Shown one piece after another: positions 1 to 8,572 of a DNA stretch of 64,000 nt. Source of the DNA: Leptothoe spongobia TAU-MAC 1115 (GTDB lineage Bacteria > Cyanobacteriota > Cyanobacteriia > Phormidesmidales > Phormidesmidaceae); contig NZ_JADOES010000012.1 in assembly GCF_018739885.1 (NCBI RefSeq), positions 1 to 64,000 of the forward strand. Reading direction: 5' to 3'. The notes below the pieces were generated by a model. The model worked only from the letters and a program-made list of their open reading frames with translations, was not told where the DNA came from and did not search any database. Within the stretch, counting starts at the first letter, position 1, and each line of letters opens with the position of its first letter. The translations under genes and the position numbers were made by a program.

Positions 1-186
1 CAAGCCAGCTGTTGTGGTCAAAAATCTGAGCGGTTTGACTTTGCTGATGATACTGAGCAACCCATCGGTCAGCGACTTTACTCCTTGTCTCGGGAGGCCT
101 TTGAACAGGTCGTCCAGTTGATTAGTCAACTCACGAAGCAAGGGCAATCGGTCGATCTCATTATGGAGGTGCTGATGCCAACCTAA
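1..186 (+). CDS. 3' end of an unknown gene, cut by the window edge
   Basis: Frame 1 is open from the first base to a TAA at 184-186, giving 61 codons. The residues read QASCCGQKSERFDFAD near the edge and end in QSVDLIMEVLMPT. I do not recognise the family. Nothing in it looks like low-complexity or reversed coding sequence, so it is probably the C-terminus of a real protein, but with the start missing no function can be assigned. It lies directly before two decayed accessory genes, so it may itself belong to an accessory or decaying stretch. Confidence 0.45.
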   Translation, partial: QASCCGQKSERFDFADDTEQPIGQRLYSLSREAFEQVVQLISQLTKQGQSVDLIMEVLMPT

Positions 187-228
187 TCCTGCTATCACAA
201 GTTATTTTTCTCTGCTCGTAACCTTCCA

Positions 229-420
229 AGTCGTGTATTCAACCCACGTAAGCATCAATGGCAACAGCATTTTATATGGAGTGACGATAGTACTAATATA
301 TTAGGAATAACGCCGATAGGTCGAGTCACAGTAATTGCCCTAAAGTTAAACAATACTTTGGCAGTTACTGTGCGAAGAAACTGGGTGATAGCTGGTTGGC
401 ATCCTCCTGATAATAAATAG
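229..420 (+). pseudogene. C-terminal remnant of an HNH endonuclease
   Basis: Frame 1 here reads SRVFNPRKHQWQQHF, then WSDDSTNILGITPIGRVTV, then ALKLNNTLAVTVRRNWV and GWHPPDNK before TAG at 418-420. This is the characteristic tail of the HNH endonucleases common in cyanobacteria (xFNPRxxxWxxHFxWS, then ITPxGRATVxxLxMN, then GWHPP). The catalytic HNH region that should lie before it is absent: upstream in the same frame are only a few residues and the TAA of the preceding ORF. What is seen is therefore a broken gene. The identification rests on recall of the family pattern, not on a search. Confidence 0.6.
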
Positions 421-438
421 TGTTACAAACCCATAAAA

Positions 439-649
439 TCATCACGCCAAGCAATTTCAATCCTGGTTCATCTTCAAGATGAGTTTTTAGAACAAGATGG
501 AATTTTAGCTGAGGTCAGTGTCTTTGTCTTGAAACATATTTTAGGCTGGCAAATTGCTCAGACAATGGAAAATCAGGGATTTAGCAAGAGTTCAATTTGA
601 TGTTTGTAATGCAGCTGCTGTCCATTTGCAGGAAGAATTAAGCTGTTGA
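439..649 (+). pseudogene. Remnant of an HTH (XRE/antitoxin-like) regulator
   Basis: Frame 1 from 439 reads SSRQAISILVHLQDEFLEQD, then GILAEVSVFVLKHILGWQIA and QTMENQGFSKSS, with a stop at 598-600. This matches the start of the small XRE-type regulators/antitoxins (EEGIxEEVxxxAxKRVLAWQLxxxMxxxxLSK). The DNA-recognition helix segment (normally MAxRMxTSRxxLxRLLD) is missing, and in a shifted frame a piece like the family's C-terminus follows (FDVCNAAAVHLQEEL, stop at 647-649). An internal deletion with a frameshift explains this. It overlaps the 3' end of rarD on the other strand. Confidence 0.5.
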
Positions 650-1516
650 TCTTGCCCGTAACAAAGATGTGCTCGAATAAATCAACAATGCGGTCCAAAT
701 ACAGCTAAAACTCACCAAGTGCGTCTGAGTAAAGGGCTCTTGATACAAAAACACGCCCAGCATCAACTGAATCGACGGGGCCACATACTGAAAAAAGCCT
801 AACGTTGATAACGACAACCGCTTTGCTGCATTATTAAACCAAAGTAGGGGCATTGATGTGGCTACACCAGCACCAATAAACAACAGTGTCAGACTGGGAC
901 TACTACCGAAGCTACCTGTCCCCGTCGCACCCCAATAAAAAATCATTAGCAGTACCACCGGAGTCATCAGGCCAGTCTCCACTGCCAGCCCAACCATGGG
1001 AGCCACCGCTGTCATTTTGCGCAGGAGCCCATAAAGGGCAAATGTGCCTGCCAAACCCAATGCAATCCAAGGGACTGATCCAAACTGCCAGATAAAATAG
1101 CCCACCCCGATAGTGGCCAATACCACGGCGATCTGTTGCCCCCGATAAAGTCTCTCCTTGAGCACCACAAATCCCAGCATCACCGATACTAGTGGATTGA
1201 TAAAGTACCCCAGGCTTGTTTCCACTACCCGATCCGTATTCACTCCATAGATATATAGCCCCCAGTTGACGCTCAGCAGCAACGCTGTTGCCAGTAACCA
1301 CAACACCTGGCGATGCGGTAGTTTTCTCAGCTCTGGCAGTCGCCGTTGCAGGGCCAAGATCAGACTCAAAAACACCAGTGACCACAGCATGCGGTGACTC
1401 AGCACTTCGAGGGGTGAAGTGGAGCCAAAAAACTTCCAATAGATGGGGAGTAGCCCCCAGGAACCGTAGGCAAGGACGGCGTAGATCGGACCCGTTTTGG
1501 TATTCAAGCTATTCAA
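638..1516 (-). CDS. rarD: EamA-family transporter RarD
   Basis: This 292-residue protein is almost entirely hydrophobic, with about ten predicted membrane helices in two EamA/DMT repeats. The N-terminal GPIYAVLAYGSWGLLPIYWKFF segment (here split by the first helix) and the HRMLWS motif are typical of RarD, named after the chloramphenicol-sensitivity transporter group. It would sit in the plasma membrane as a drug/metabolite exporter; the substrate is unknown. The start is a TTG at 1516: a stop lies a short way upstream in frame and no ATG or GTG is available at a family-like position, so TTG is the best choice. The 3' end touches the HTH remnant. Confidence 0.85.
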   Translation of the reverse strand: MNSLNTKTGPIYAVLAYGSWGLLPIYWKFFGSTSPLEVLSHRMLWSLVFLSLILALQRRLPELRKLPHRQVLWLLATALLLSVNWGLYIYGVNTDRVVETSLGYFINPLVSVMLGFVVLKERLYRGQQIAVVLATIGVGYFIWQFGSVPWIALGLAGTFALYGLLRKMTAVAPMVGLAVETGLMTPVVLLMIFYWGATGTGSFGSSPSLTLLFIGAGVATSMPLLWFNNAAKRLSLSTLGFFQYVAPSIQLMLGVFLYQEPFTQTHLVSFSCIWTALLIYSSTSLLRARSTA

Positions 1517-1653
1517 GAATTTATATGCCGGTAGAGCGCATTTAACCCTAGCAGTTGCCTAGCCTGGGCACCATCTATGCGGTGCATGATGATCTCCGAT
1601 TTCTTAAATCGATGTAAACTTTTAATAAGTGTCAACCCCAAGAGGTATTTCCC

Positions 1654-2073
1654 ATGGCCACCGGATTTGGTAAAGCTAAGCCTAAACCTAAGGTGTCTGA
1701 GAAAACTAAGCGGCGGCAGGAAGCCTCTCAGGAAATGGATCAGCGCCGTTCCTCTGGCGATCCTGAGTTTGAGGTGCACATTCGCATTAAGGATAAAAAG
1801 CAGTGGTACCCGGTGGGTGTGGTCGCCGTGAAGCGCTCCGCTGATATTGATCGAGCGATCTTCTCCAGCGAGGAAGACCTGCTCCAGGGCGCATTTCGGC
1901 TTTATCCCATCCTGCGAAAGAATAAGGCCAACCTGGAATATGGCTACCGGGTAAAAGCATTTAAAGATGAGCCGATTACGTTAGCTGTGCCGCCCAAGCC
2001 TGGTGTTGCTGAGGGTGTGCAGGCGATTGCTAACCAGGTGAAAAACGGTGTCGCTGGCTTATTTAAGCGCTAA
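1654..2073 (+). CDS. HHL1-like protein (photoprotection-related family)
   Basis: This 139-residue soluble protein has a strongly basic, lysine-rich N-terminus (FGKAKPKPKVSEKTKRR) and then the compact domain with EVHIRIKDKKQWYPVGVVAV, FSSEEDLLQGAFRLYP and LRKNKANLEYGYR. I recognise this as the cyanobacterial counterpart of the plant chloroplast protein HHL1 (hypersensitive to high light 1), which in Arabidopsis is linked to photosystem II repair. There is no transmembrane helix in this homologue, so it is likely a cytoplasmic or thylakoid-peripheral protein. ATG at 1654 is the natural start. Its last 26 bases overlap the longest reading of the next gene. Confidence 0.75.
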   Translation: MATGFGKAKPKPKVSEKTKRRQEASQEMDQRRSSGDPEFEVHIRIKDKKQWYPVGVVAVKRSADIDRAIFSSEEDLLQGAFRLYPILRKNKANLEYGYRVKAFKDEPITLAVPPKPGVAEGVQAIANQVKNGVAGLFKR

Positions 2074-3037
2074 ACCATTGGACGAGACGAGTCAGCCAAT
2101 ACATCGTGTCATTCCCCGGAGGGTGGTAGGTGATGACCAGCCTCCGGTGTTTAATCGGGGTTGGATTTATGACGATGTGGTGCCTAAAGACCAATTGCCA
2201 ACCACCGTTCTCGACTACTACACCCATCGCTATCGCCATTCAGACCGCGCTACCTGGCAAACTCGCATCGAATCAGGCCAAATCCTGTTAAATGACAAGT
2301 CGACTACGCCTGATCGTCTCCTAGCCCCCGGACAACGCCTCAGCTACCATCGCCCTCCATGGCAGGAGCCGCCAGTTCCCCTAGGCATCGTCACTATCCA
2401 TGAAGACGATCTGCTGCTCGTCATTAATAAACCCTCAGGCTTACCGGTGCTGCCCGGTGGCAGTTTTCTGCAGCATACCCTGCTGTGGCAGCTGCGCCAG
2501 CGCTACCCGACTGCGGCCCCCATCCATCGTCTGGGCCGAGGCACCTCCGGCATCATGCTGATTGCTAAAACCAGGGCCGCCCGTGCCCAGCTTAGTCAGC
2601 AAATGCGCCAGCGTCGTCTGGGCAAAACCTACCGTACCTTCATCGGTCCTGCGGATGATCTGCCGGACCAGTTCACCATTACCCATCCCATTGGCAAAAT
2701 TTCCTATCCCCAGCTGGGCTATATCTACGGGGCCAATCCAGAGGGCTTTGATGCCCACAGCGACTGTACTGTGATCCAGCGTCGCTCGGATGCCACCCTG
2801 CTAGAGGTAGCTATTCTTACCGGCAGACCCCACCAAATTCGGATTCATTTAGCAGCCATGGGCCACCCACTGCTAGGGGATCCGCTTTATCTGTCGGGCG
2901 GGCAACCCGACCCAGCAGCTACCGCCATACCCAGTGACTGCGGTTATTGGCTCCATGCCCATCGTCTGTCCTTTATGCACCCAGCAGGCGAACCGATGAC
3001 AATGACCTGTGAGCCTCCATCACAATTGCAACCGTAG
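2048..3037 (+). CDS. RluA-family pseudouridine synthase-like protein with HRLGRGTSG motif
   Basis: The protein has an N-terminal S4-like RNA-binding part (WQTRIESGQILLNDK, about residues 70-100) followed by the RluA catalytic fold: VINKPSGLPVLPG, then HRLGRGTSGIML, then GRPHQIRIHLAAMGHPLLGDPLY. The signature that normally reads HRLDxxTSG, whose Asp is the catalytic nucleophile, has Gly at residue 163 here. The bases CTG GGC CGA make this a clear reading. I recall the same HRLGRGTSG form in plant organellar RNA pseudouridine synthases, so it looks like a conserved subfamily, not damage. The GTG at 2048 overlaps the HHL1-like gene by 26 bases; TTG at 2078 or GTG at 2123 are alternative starts. 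Confidence 0.8.
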   Translation: MSLAYLSAKPLDETSQPIHRVIPRRVVGDDQPPVFNRGWIYDDVVPKDQLPTTVLDYYTHRYRHSDRATWQTRIESGQILLNDKSTTPDRLLAPGQRLSYHRPPWQEPPVPLGIVTIHEDDLLLVINKPSGLPVLPGGSFLQHTLLWQLRQRYPTAAPIHRLGRGTSGIMLIAKTRAARAQLSQQMRQRRLGKTYRTFIGPADDLPDQFTITHPIGKISYPQLGYIYGANPEGFDAHSDCTVIQRRSDATLLEVAILTGRPHQIRIHLAAMGHPLLGDPLYLSGGQPDPAATAIPSDCGYWLHAHRLSFMHPAGEPMTMTCEPPSQLQP

Positions 3038-3126
3038 AGATGCACAGAGGTTCGTTCTACCGTTACTATCAACATTGGCCACTGGCTATTACTTGGCTCA
3101 TTACACCGATTACCAGACCAGACCTA

Positions 3127-4530
3127 ATGACTGAACCCACGACGCATCGCATTGAAAAAGATTCCATGGGGGAAAAGGCTATTCCCTCGGCAGCCTATTA
3201 CGGCATTCAAACTCTGCGGGCGGTGGAGAATTTTCCCATTAGTGGTCTGAAGCCGTTGCCCACCTATGTGGATGCTTGTTTGCTGATTAAGAAGGCGGCG
3301 GCGATCGCAAACGGTGAACTCGCCTGCATCCCCACCGAACTCTCCCAGGCCATCGTCACGGCTGCCGACGAAATCCTCAAAGGCGATCTGCGCGATCAGT
3401 TCATTGTGGATGTCTACCAGGCGGGGGCAGGCACCTCTCACCACATGAATATCAATGAAGTCCTGGCCAATAGGGCGCTGGAACTGTTGGGAGATGAGAA
3501 GGGTAACTATAGTCGGGTGAGCCCCAACGACCATGTGAACTATGGTCAGTCCACCAATGATGTGATTCCCACGGCGATTCGTATTGGCGGGTTGCTGGCG
3601 TTGGAGCATACGTTGTATCCGGGGTTGGCAGGTGCGATCGCAACGCTCCAAGCCAAAGCCACCGAATTTCAAGATATCGTTCGCTCTGGCCGTACCCACA
3701 TGCAGGACGCCGTCCCCATTCGCCTGGGCGAAAGCTTCCGCGCCTGGGAAGTCATCCTTACCGATCACCTGCGCCGTCTACGCACCGCTGCTCAGGATCT
3801 CTGCATTCTAGGTCTAGGCGGTAGTGCCACCGGTACCGGTCTCAATACTCATCCCAAATACCGCCATCGTGTCGCTGAACTCCTAGCTGGTTTCACGGGG
3901 CAACCCCTCACTAGCGCCCCCCACCTGATGGCCGCCATGCAGAGCATGGCCCCCTTTGTTTCTGTCTCCAGTGCCTTACGTAACCTGGCCCAAGATTTAG
4001 TCAAAATTTCCCACGACCTGCGCTTATTGGATTCCGGTCCCAAAACCGGCCTTAAAGAAATCCAGTTGCCCCCCGTCCAGCCAGGTTCCTCGATCATGCC
4101 AGGGAAATATAACCCCGTCATGGCCGAAATGACCTCCATGGTCTGCTTTCAAGTCATGGGGTACGATCAGGCTATTGCCTGTGCGGCCCAAGCCGGTCAG
4201 CTAGAGCTAAACGTGATGATGCCCCTGATCGCCTACGACCTGATCCACAGCATCGAGATCCTTGGCAATACTATCAGTGCCCTGGATAAACGTTGCCTCG
4301 CAGGTATTACCGCCCGTCCCGATCGCTGCCGTGACTTCGCTGAAGGCAGCCTGGCCCTAGTCACCGCCCTCAACACCCACATCGGTTACCTCAATGCCGC
4401 CGCCATTGCTAAAGAATCCTTAGAAACTGGCAAGTCCATGCGTCAGCTTGTGCTAGAAAAAAATCTAATGCCCGCAGATCAATTGAATGAAGTGCTCGAT
4501 TTAGAGAAAATGAGCAAGATCCCCGAATAA
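3127..4530 (+). CDS. aspA: Aspartate ammonia-lyase
   Basis: This is a fumarase/aspartase superfamily enzyme of 467 residues, which is the usual aspartase length, when started at ATG 3127 (MTEPTTHRIEKDSMGEK). The frame is open back to 3040, but the 29 extra residues do not look like the family. Signature blocks are GAGTSHHMNINEVLANRA, NDHVNYGQSTNDV, and GSSIMPGKYNPV at residues 320-331, which holds the mobile loop with the catalytic serine. The family reversibly deaminates aspartate to fumarate and ammonia as a cytoplasmic tetramer. Argininosuccinate lyase and fumarase are ruled out mainly by the N-terminal IPSAAYYGIQTLRAVENF block. The gap from the previous gene is about 90 bases. Confidence 0.9.
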   Translation: MTEPTTHRIEKDSMGEKAIPSAAYYGIQTLRAVENFPISGLKPLPTYVDACLLIKKAAAIANGELACIPTELSQAIVTAADEILKGDLRDQFIVDVYQAGAGTSHHMNINEVLANRALELLGDEKGNYSRVSPNDHVNYGQSTNDVIPTAIRIGGLLALEHTLYPGLAGAIATLQAKATEFQDIVRSGRTHMQDAVPIRLGESFRAWEVILTDHLRRLRTAAQDLCILGLGGSATGTGLNTHPKYRHRVAELLAGFTGQPLTSAPHLMAAMQSMAPFVSVSSALRNLAQDLVKISHDLRLLDSGPKTGLKEIQLPPVQPGSSIMPGKYNPVMAEMTSMVCFQVMGYDQAIACAAQAGQLELNVMMPLIAYDLIHSIEILGNTISALDKRCLAGITARPDRCRDFAEGSLALVTALNTHIGYLNAAAIAKESLETGKSMRQLVLEKNLMPADQLNEVLDLEKMSKIPE

Positions 4531-4594
4531 ATCTGCCTACAGGTCCAATTTCAACCCAACCTACCCTGACAAAACTGTCCCCTCTCCAACGCTT

Positions 4595-5422
4595 ATGACT
4601 GCATACCAAGCCAACAATCCCTACGAACTCGAATCTGAAGCCTGGTGGGTACAACAATGGGTGGACCTCCTCAACTCCTATCGGTTTAAAAAACGACTAG
4701 AGCGAGGTCGTCGCTATGCTCGTGAAGGCCACATTCTCAAACTGGAATTTAAAGAGTCCAAGGTTTTTGCCTCCGTCCAAGGCACAGCGGCTGATCCTTA
4801 TCAGCTTTCCATTTGGATTGATCGCTTTGCTGATGAAGACTGGGACTTTGTGATCGATACCCTATCTCAAAAAGCCCTTTACTCAGCGCAGCTGCTTGCC
4901 GGGGAAATGCCTGCTGACATTGAGAGTGTATTTACAGCCAATGGATTGAGCCTATTTCCGTTTACCCTGGCAGATGTACATTCCAAGTGCAACTGCCCGG
5001 ATCCCAAAAATCCTTGTAAACACATTGCCGCTGTCTATTACCAGCTTGCTGATGCGTTCCGAGAGGAGCCATTTGTGCTCTTCCAGCTGCGTGGTCGTAT
5101 CAAAGAGCAAATCATTGCCGCTATTCGCGAAAAGCGGAAACAACAGGTAGATGAGAATCCTGGAGATACTGTCACTGAGGAGACGGAAGAGATTGTGGTT
5201 GCGCCTGAACCTACATCTCAAACCCTCGACTTAGAAAACTTTTGGCAGTATGACGATGCCCTGGATTCTTCACTAGTGGTGATTACCCCCGCAGACCAAA
5301 CTGTGTTGGATCTCTTAGGGCCAATGCCTTTACCTGCAGCCGATGCCCAGGTTCTCAATGGACACTTTACCAGCCTCTATCAAACGGTTGCTCAACAGGC
5401 CATGATGTCAGCATTGAGTTGA
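4595..5422 (+). CDS. SWIM zinc-finger protein
   Basis: This 275-residue protein carries a SWIM-type zinc finger CNCPDPKNPCKH at residues 132-143 (Cys132, Cys134, Cys141, His143), preceded by a domain starting WWVQQWVDLLNSYRFKKRLERG and followed by a segment resembling the linker found after SWIM fingers in proteins encoded beside SNF2 helicases. The C-terminal third is acidic and probably disordered (EETEEIVVAPE). SWIM domains bind DNA or protein partners. No SNF2 helicase gene is in this window, so the partner, if any, is elsewhere. It lies 64 bases after aspA and converges on the rluA-type gene downstream with a 24-base gap. Confidence 0.8.
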   Translation: MTAYQANNPYELESEAWWVQQWVDLLNSYRFKKRLERGRRYAREGHILKLEFKESKVFASVQGTAADPYQLSIWIDRFADEDWDFVIDTLSQKALYSAQLLAGEMPADIESVFTANGLSLFPFTLADVHSKCNCPDPKNPCKHIAAVYYQLADAFREEPFVLFQLRGRIKEQIIAAIREKRKQQVDENPGDTVTEETEEIVVAPEPTSQTLDLENFWQYDDALDSSLVVITPADQTVLDLLGPMPLPAADAQVLNGHFTSLYQTVAQQAMMSALS

Positions 5423-5446
5423 GGCCAAGCCTTCGATAACATTCTA

Positions 5447-6556
5447 TTAAAACTGTGGTTCGCTGGTGAAATGCATCTGTTTCTGAGTGACCGGATGCAT
5501 AAACTGTAGGGATGTTGCATGAAGTTGCAACCGTTCAGTCTGATTTGCCTGTCCATAGAGCGAGTCTCCCAGGATGGGTGAATTTAAGCCCTGTGGATAT
5601 GCCGCGTGTACCCTTAACTGATGTGTGCGCCCTGTATGGGGCATGAACTCAACCCGAGGGTGTTTGCCTGGTTGCAACACCTGAAAATGGGTCACGCTGG
5701 ATTTACCGTATACCCTATTCACAGATTGTTTGGGGCGTTCGTCAGGATTACCCCAGAGCGGTAAGTCGATGGTGCCGGATTCCATCGCGATTGGACGGCT
5801 GAGAATGGCTGTATAAGTTTTCCGGACCTCACGCTGGGAAAATTGCTGTCCCAAAGTTCTATGAGCACCGGCACATAGGGCTAAAACTAAAATGCCAGAT
5901 GTTGCTTGATCTAAACGGTGCACTACTTGTAAAAATGCATCGTTCGGCCTTTGACAGCGGAGACGGCTGAGCACACTATCCTGTTGATGATATCGACGGC
6001 CTGGGACTGATAGCAGCCCTGCCGGTTTATCGACAACAAGCAATACCTCGTCTTGATAAAGGATAGGGAGTGATGTTGTGTCAGAGCCAGTCTGCCTAGC
6101 AGCATAGGCTGTTTGCATTTGCATCTGCCATTGCTGAGAAAGTGTGTGGTACTGTTGCTTGAGTTTCTGTATTCGTTGGTCCGTCTGGGCGATGCTTTCA
6201 GCGAAAGGGGCGAGTTCTTGAGCGCGTTTCTGTTTTAGGTGACGATGCTCGATGCTATCTTGTTGGCTTTCTCTTTTGAGGCTTTCGAGCGCTGTTGTTA
6301 GAGCCTCGCCTTGTAATGTGTTGTGGTAGTGGTTACGTCTGCGATCGCGACCTTGCTTCCTCTGACGATGACAAACTGACATCTGCTCTAATTCAAAGGC
6401 ATAACGTTGTGCCCTCTGCTGATAGACACCCCGTACAGGCAGTTCCTTGAGCGCGATCAACTCATCCTTAAGCTGAGCTAGCCTTGTCAAGGTGAGACTT
6501 TCGATCAACTCTATTTCAGGGATATGAGATAACGACCATGCCATCCTTTCGCCCAC
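5447..6556 (-). CDS. RluA-family pseudouridine synthase
   Basis: The protein has 369 residues. An N-terminal charged helical region (about 20-150, rich in Gln, Arg and Glu, likely coiled coil) precedes the catalytic domain: ILYQDEVLLVVDKPAGLLSVPG at about 165-186 (split by strands) and HRLDQATSGILVL at 213-225 with the catalytic Asp216 present, then PHTGRTHQLRVHAAYP. It would convert uridine to pseudouridine in rRNA or tRNA; the target base is not evident. The GTG start at 6556 overlaps the TAG of the upstream SRPBCC gene by one base (TAGTG); ATG at 6544 is an equally good start. It is last in a minus-strand run that starts at cysH. Confidence 0.85.
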   Translation of the reverse strand: MGERMAWSLSHIPEIELIESLTLTRLAQLKDELIALKELPVRGVYQQRAQRYAFELEQMSVCHRQRKQGRDRRRNHYHNTLQGEALTTALESLKRESQQDSIEHRHLKQKRAQELAPFAESIAQTDQRIQKLKQQYHTLSQQWQMQMQTAYAARQTGSDTTSLPILYQDEVLLVVDKPAGLLSVPGRRYHQQDSVLSRLRCQRPNDAFLQVVHRLDQATSGILVLALCAGAHRTLGQQFSQREVRKTYTAILSRPIAMESGTIDLPLWGNPDERPKQSVNRVYGKSSVTHFQVLQPGKHPRVEFMPHTGRTHQLRVHAAYPQGLNSPILGDSLYGQANQTERLQLHATSLQFMHPVTQKQMHFTSEPQF

Positions 6557-6975
6557 TAGCCTTCACACTTGTGCTTGAGCCCAGCAGCATAGGCTTCAAA
6601 GGATGGCGTCAGATCAGGAATCATTCGGCCTAGCAAAGGTTCCAGGAGCCCTGTAAATACTTCACACATATGGAACTCAGTGGTGCCATCTGACTGTGGT
6701 GTTAGGGTAAAGGTGCGATTCCCTCGAAATAAATCAAATGGTAAGCCACCACTGAGCGTAAAGGTTTTAGGGGCAACAAACTGATTGACATGGAGAATCA
6801 TGGGTTGCCGAGGTTTAGACGCGGTAAAAAGCCTCAAAACTCCACCATCCGAAATCTGACCTTCCAGCTTATGGATCCCTTCTGCCCATTCTGCATAGCT
6901 AGCTGCATCCGTTAGGACCGCCCAGATAGCGTCTGGAGGACGGTTAATGATTGTGGTCACAGCAAAAGATTTCAT
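6556..6975 (-). CDS. SRPBCC (START-like) family protein
   Basis: This 139-residue protein shows the polyketide-cyclase/START pattern: an opening strand MKSFAVTTIINRPPDAIWAVLTD, a helix with YAEWAEGI, a series of beta strands, and the long C-terminal helix MIPDLTPSFEAYAAGLKHK that closes the hydrophobic pocket. Such proteins bind lipids or other hydrophobic ligands or help with stress tolerance; the ligand here cannot be read from sequence. It is coupled to the rluA-type gene by a one-base overlap and follows lnt by 23 bases, so it is probably co-transcribed with both. Confidence 0.75.
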   Translation of the reverse strand: MKSFAVTTIINRPPDAIWAVLTDAASYAEWAEGIHKLEGQISDGGVLRLFTASKPRQPMILHVNQFVAPKTFTLSGGLPFDLFRGNRTFTLTPQSDGTTEFHMCEVFTGLLEPLLGRMIPDLTPSFEAYAAGLKHKCEG

Positions 6976-6998
6976 GGCAACGGATAGTAGCGCTTAGT

Positions 6999-8534
6999 TT
7001 ATTTTACTAGTTGATAGCGCCATACCCACCCAGCACTGATCAACAACAACAATGGCACCAACCAATTTCCCCATCTCACATAGAGTGTCTTTGTATCCCG
7101 CCGATAAATCGTTTCCAAGTGAGTATCGTAGGTTTTGGGTGCCGATATCCAGTGCGCTTGCCCATGGGGGCTGACAACCGCTGATAAGCCTGTATTGGTA
7201 CTGCGCGCTGCCCATCGATCGGTCGAGATCGCCTGAATCACATCATGGCCATGGTGCTGTGCCATCATTCGACGTGGATAGGGATCATTATTAGATGCGG
7301 TGAGCATAAACTCTCCGCCCTGTGCCACTTGCTGTCGGAAAATCCAACCATAGGCAGAATCGTAACAGATGCCTACAGCGGCACGACCGAAGGGGGTGTC
7401 AAACTGTTGATGAGACTTGCCAGGGACCATGGTTGTTGCAATCGGTGAGAGTCGATCAATGACGTCACCAAAAACAGACTGCAGCGGAATATATTCTCCC
7501 AATGGAACTAGTTTTGTTTTGTTGTATTGACTATTAGCTGTTGCATTGGGTGTCAGAGATACTAAGCTTTGATGGATATGATATTTCTTTCCAGGGGCTA
7601 TCGTGAATGTCCCTAACCATAGGGGCACTCCGGTTTCATTGACGGCTTTTTGAAAGGTTTGGTATTTGCTGACCTGAGGAATAGCACCTTCGGGGGTGAG
7701 TACGGCATCAGCTCCCTGGATAGCCAGTTGACGATAGCTTTTAAGGTACACCTCATAAGCCCGAAAAATACCCTCTCCAGTGAGCTTTTCTCGACTGGGA
7801 ATATTGCCTTGGACAATGCCAATGTTGAAAGACTTGGTTGATGAGTCTTGTAGCGGTTGTTGGTAAAGCCCCCAGCCGACTAGATGTGCGATCGCAAACA
7901 CCCCCACAGCAGCCACTAACCAACGGCGAGAATGGCGCGCGCATGCCAACAGCCCATTCACCGCCACAATTGCTGCCGTAATTGTCAGGGGCCCTGATAG
8001 CCGAGCCAAATGGACAATCACCAAGTTGCCAGGACTTTGGGTAATTGCTAAAGATGTTCCGTAGAGTGGTCCCAGGCTCCACAGGGCTTCTATCCCACAC
8101 CAGAGAGCTGTGCCAACAAAGATGCGACCGATATTTCCTAAAGAGGCTACTCGCTGTAGGGCGGCCATGGCCATGGCCCAGGTGACGGCGATACCTGCAC
8201 TCCAGAGGGTGATGAATAGGTAGCCAAAGGTTGCGATCGCAATGCTCCCCAACCAGGGTATCCCTAACCACATTAGCGGATGCAAATGCAGTACCCACAT
8301 TAAAGTCGTGCCATGGTAACCCATACCCCACACCAGAGCACTCAACGCACTTTGCCGCAGACCAGCTTCCCGATTAATGATCCACCAAAGGGGCACTAGC
8401 GATATCCAAGCCAATGGCCAAACGGGCCAAAGCCCCATCAAAATGCCAGCTATGAGTAGGCCCAGATACCTGAGCTGCTGATCAGTTCTAAATCTTGAGG
8501 ATGAAGGCTTAGTCAAGTGAGATACCGTCATCAT
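6999..8534 (-). CDS. lnt: Apolipoprotein N-acyltransferase
   Basis: The protein has 511 residues from ATG 8534. The N-terminal half carries several membrane helices (LGLLIAGILMGLWPVWPLAW and following), and the C-terminal half is a nitrilase domain with the catalytic triad visible as Glu in LTPEGAIP, Lys in NKTKLVPLGEYIPL, and Cys390 in VGICYDSAYG. Lnt adds the third acyl chain to the N-terminal cysteine of lipoproteins at the outer face of the inner membrane. The frame stays open up to 8636, but that extension would overlap cysH and does not resemble the family, so the ATG pair at 8534/8531 is preferred. The gap to cysH is 38 bases. Confidence 0.92.
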   Translation of the reverse strand: MMTVSHLTKPSSSRFRTDQQLRYLGLLIAGILMGLWPVWPLAWISLVPLWWIINREAGLRQSALSALVWGMGYHGTTLMWVLHLHPLMWLGIPWLGSIAIATFGYLFITLWSAGIAVTWAMAMAALQRVASLGNIGRIFVGTALWCGIEALWSLGPLYGTSLAITQSPGNLVIVHLARLSGPLTITAAIVAVNGLLACARHSRRWLVAAVGVFAIAHLVGWGLYQQPLQDSSTKSFNIGIVQGNIPSREKLTGEGIFRAYEVYLKSYRQLAIQGADAVLTPEGAIPQVSKYQTFQKAVNETGVPLWLGTFTIAPGKKYHIHQSLVSLTPNATANSQYNKTKLVPLGEYIPLQSVFGDVIDRLSPIATTMVPGKSHQQFDTPFGRAAVGICYDSAYGWIFRQQVAQGGEFMLTASNNDPYPRRMMAQHHGHDVIQAISTDRWAARSTNTGLSAVVSPHGQAHWISAPKTYDTHLETIYRRDTKTLYVRWGNWLVPLLLLISAGWVWRYQLVK

Positions 8535-8572
8535 GTATAGACGCTGCCTGCAACGTCTCTCCGATCCCTTGA

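Noticed and set aside
1513..1831. Overlapping open frames on both strands around 1513-1831
   Set aside because: These are shadows of the rarD leader and the HHL1-like gene; their residue patterns are low in hydrophobic periodicity and match no family.
3124..3768. 214-residue minus-strand frame inside aspA
   Set aside because: It is antisense to a strongly conserved enzyme gene and shows no motif of its own.
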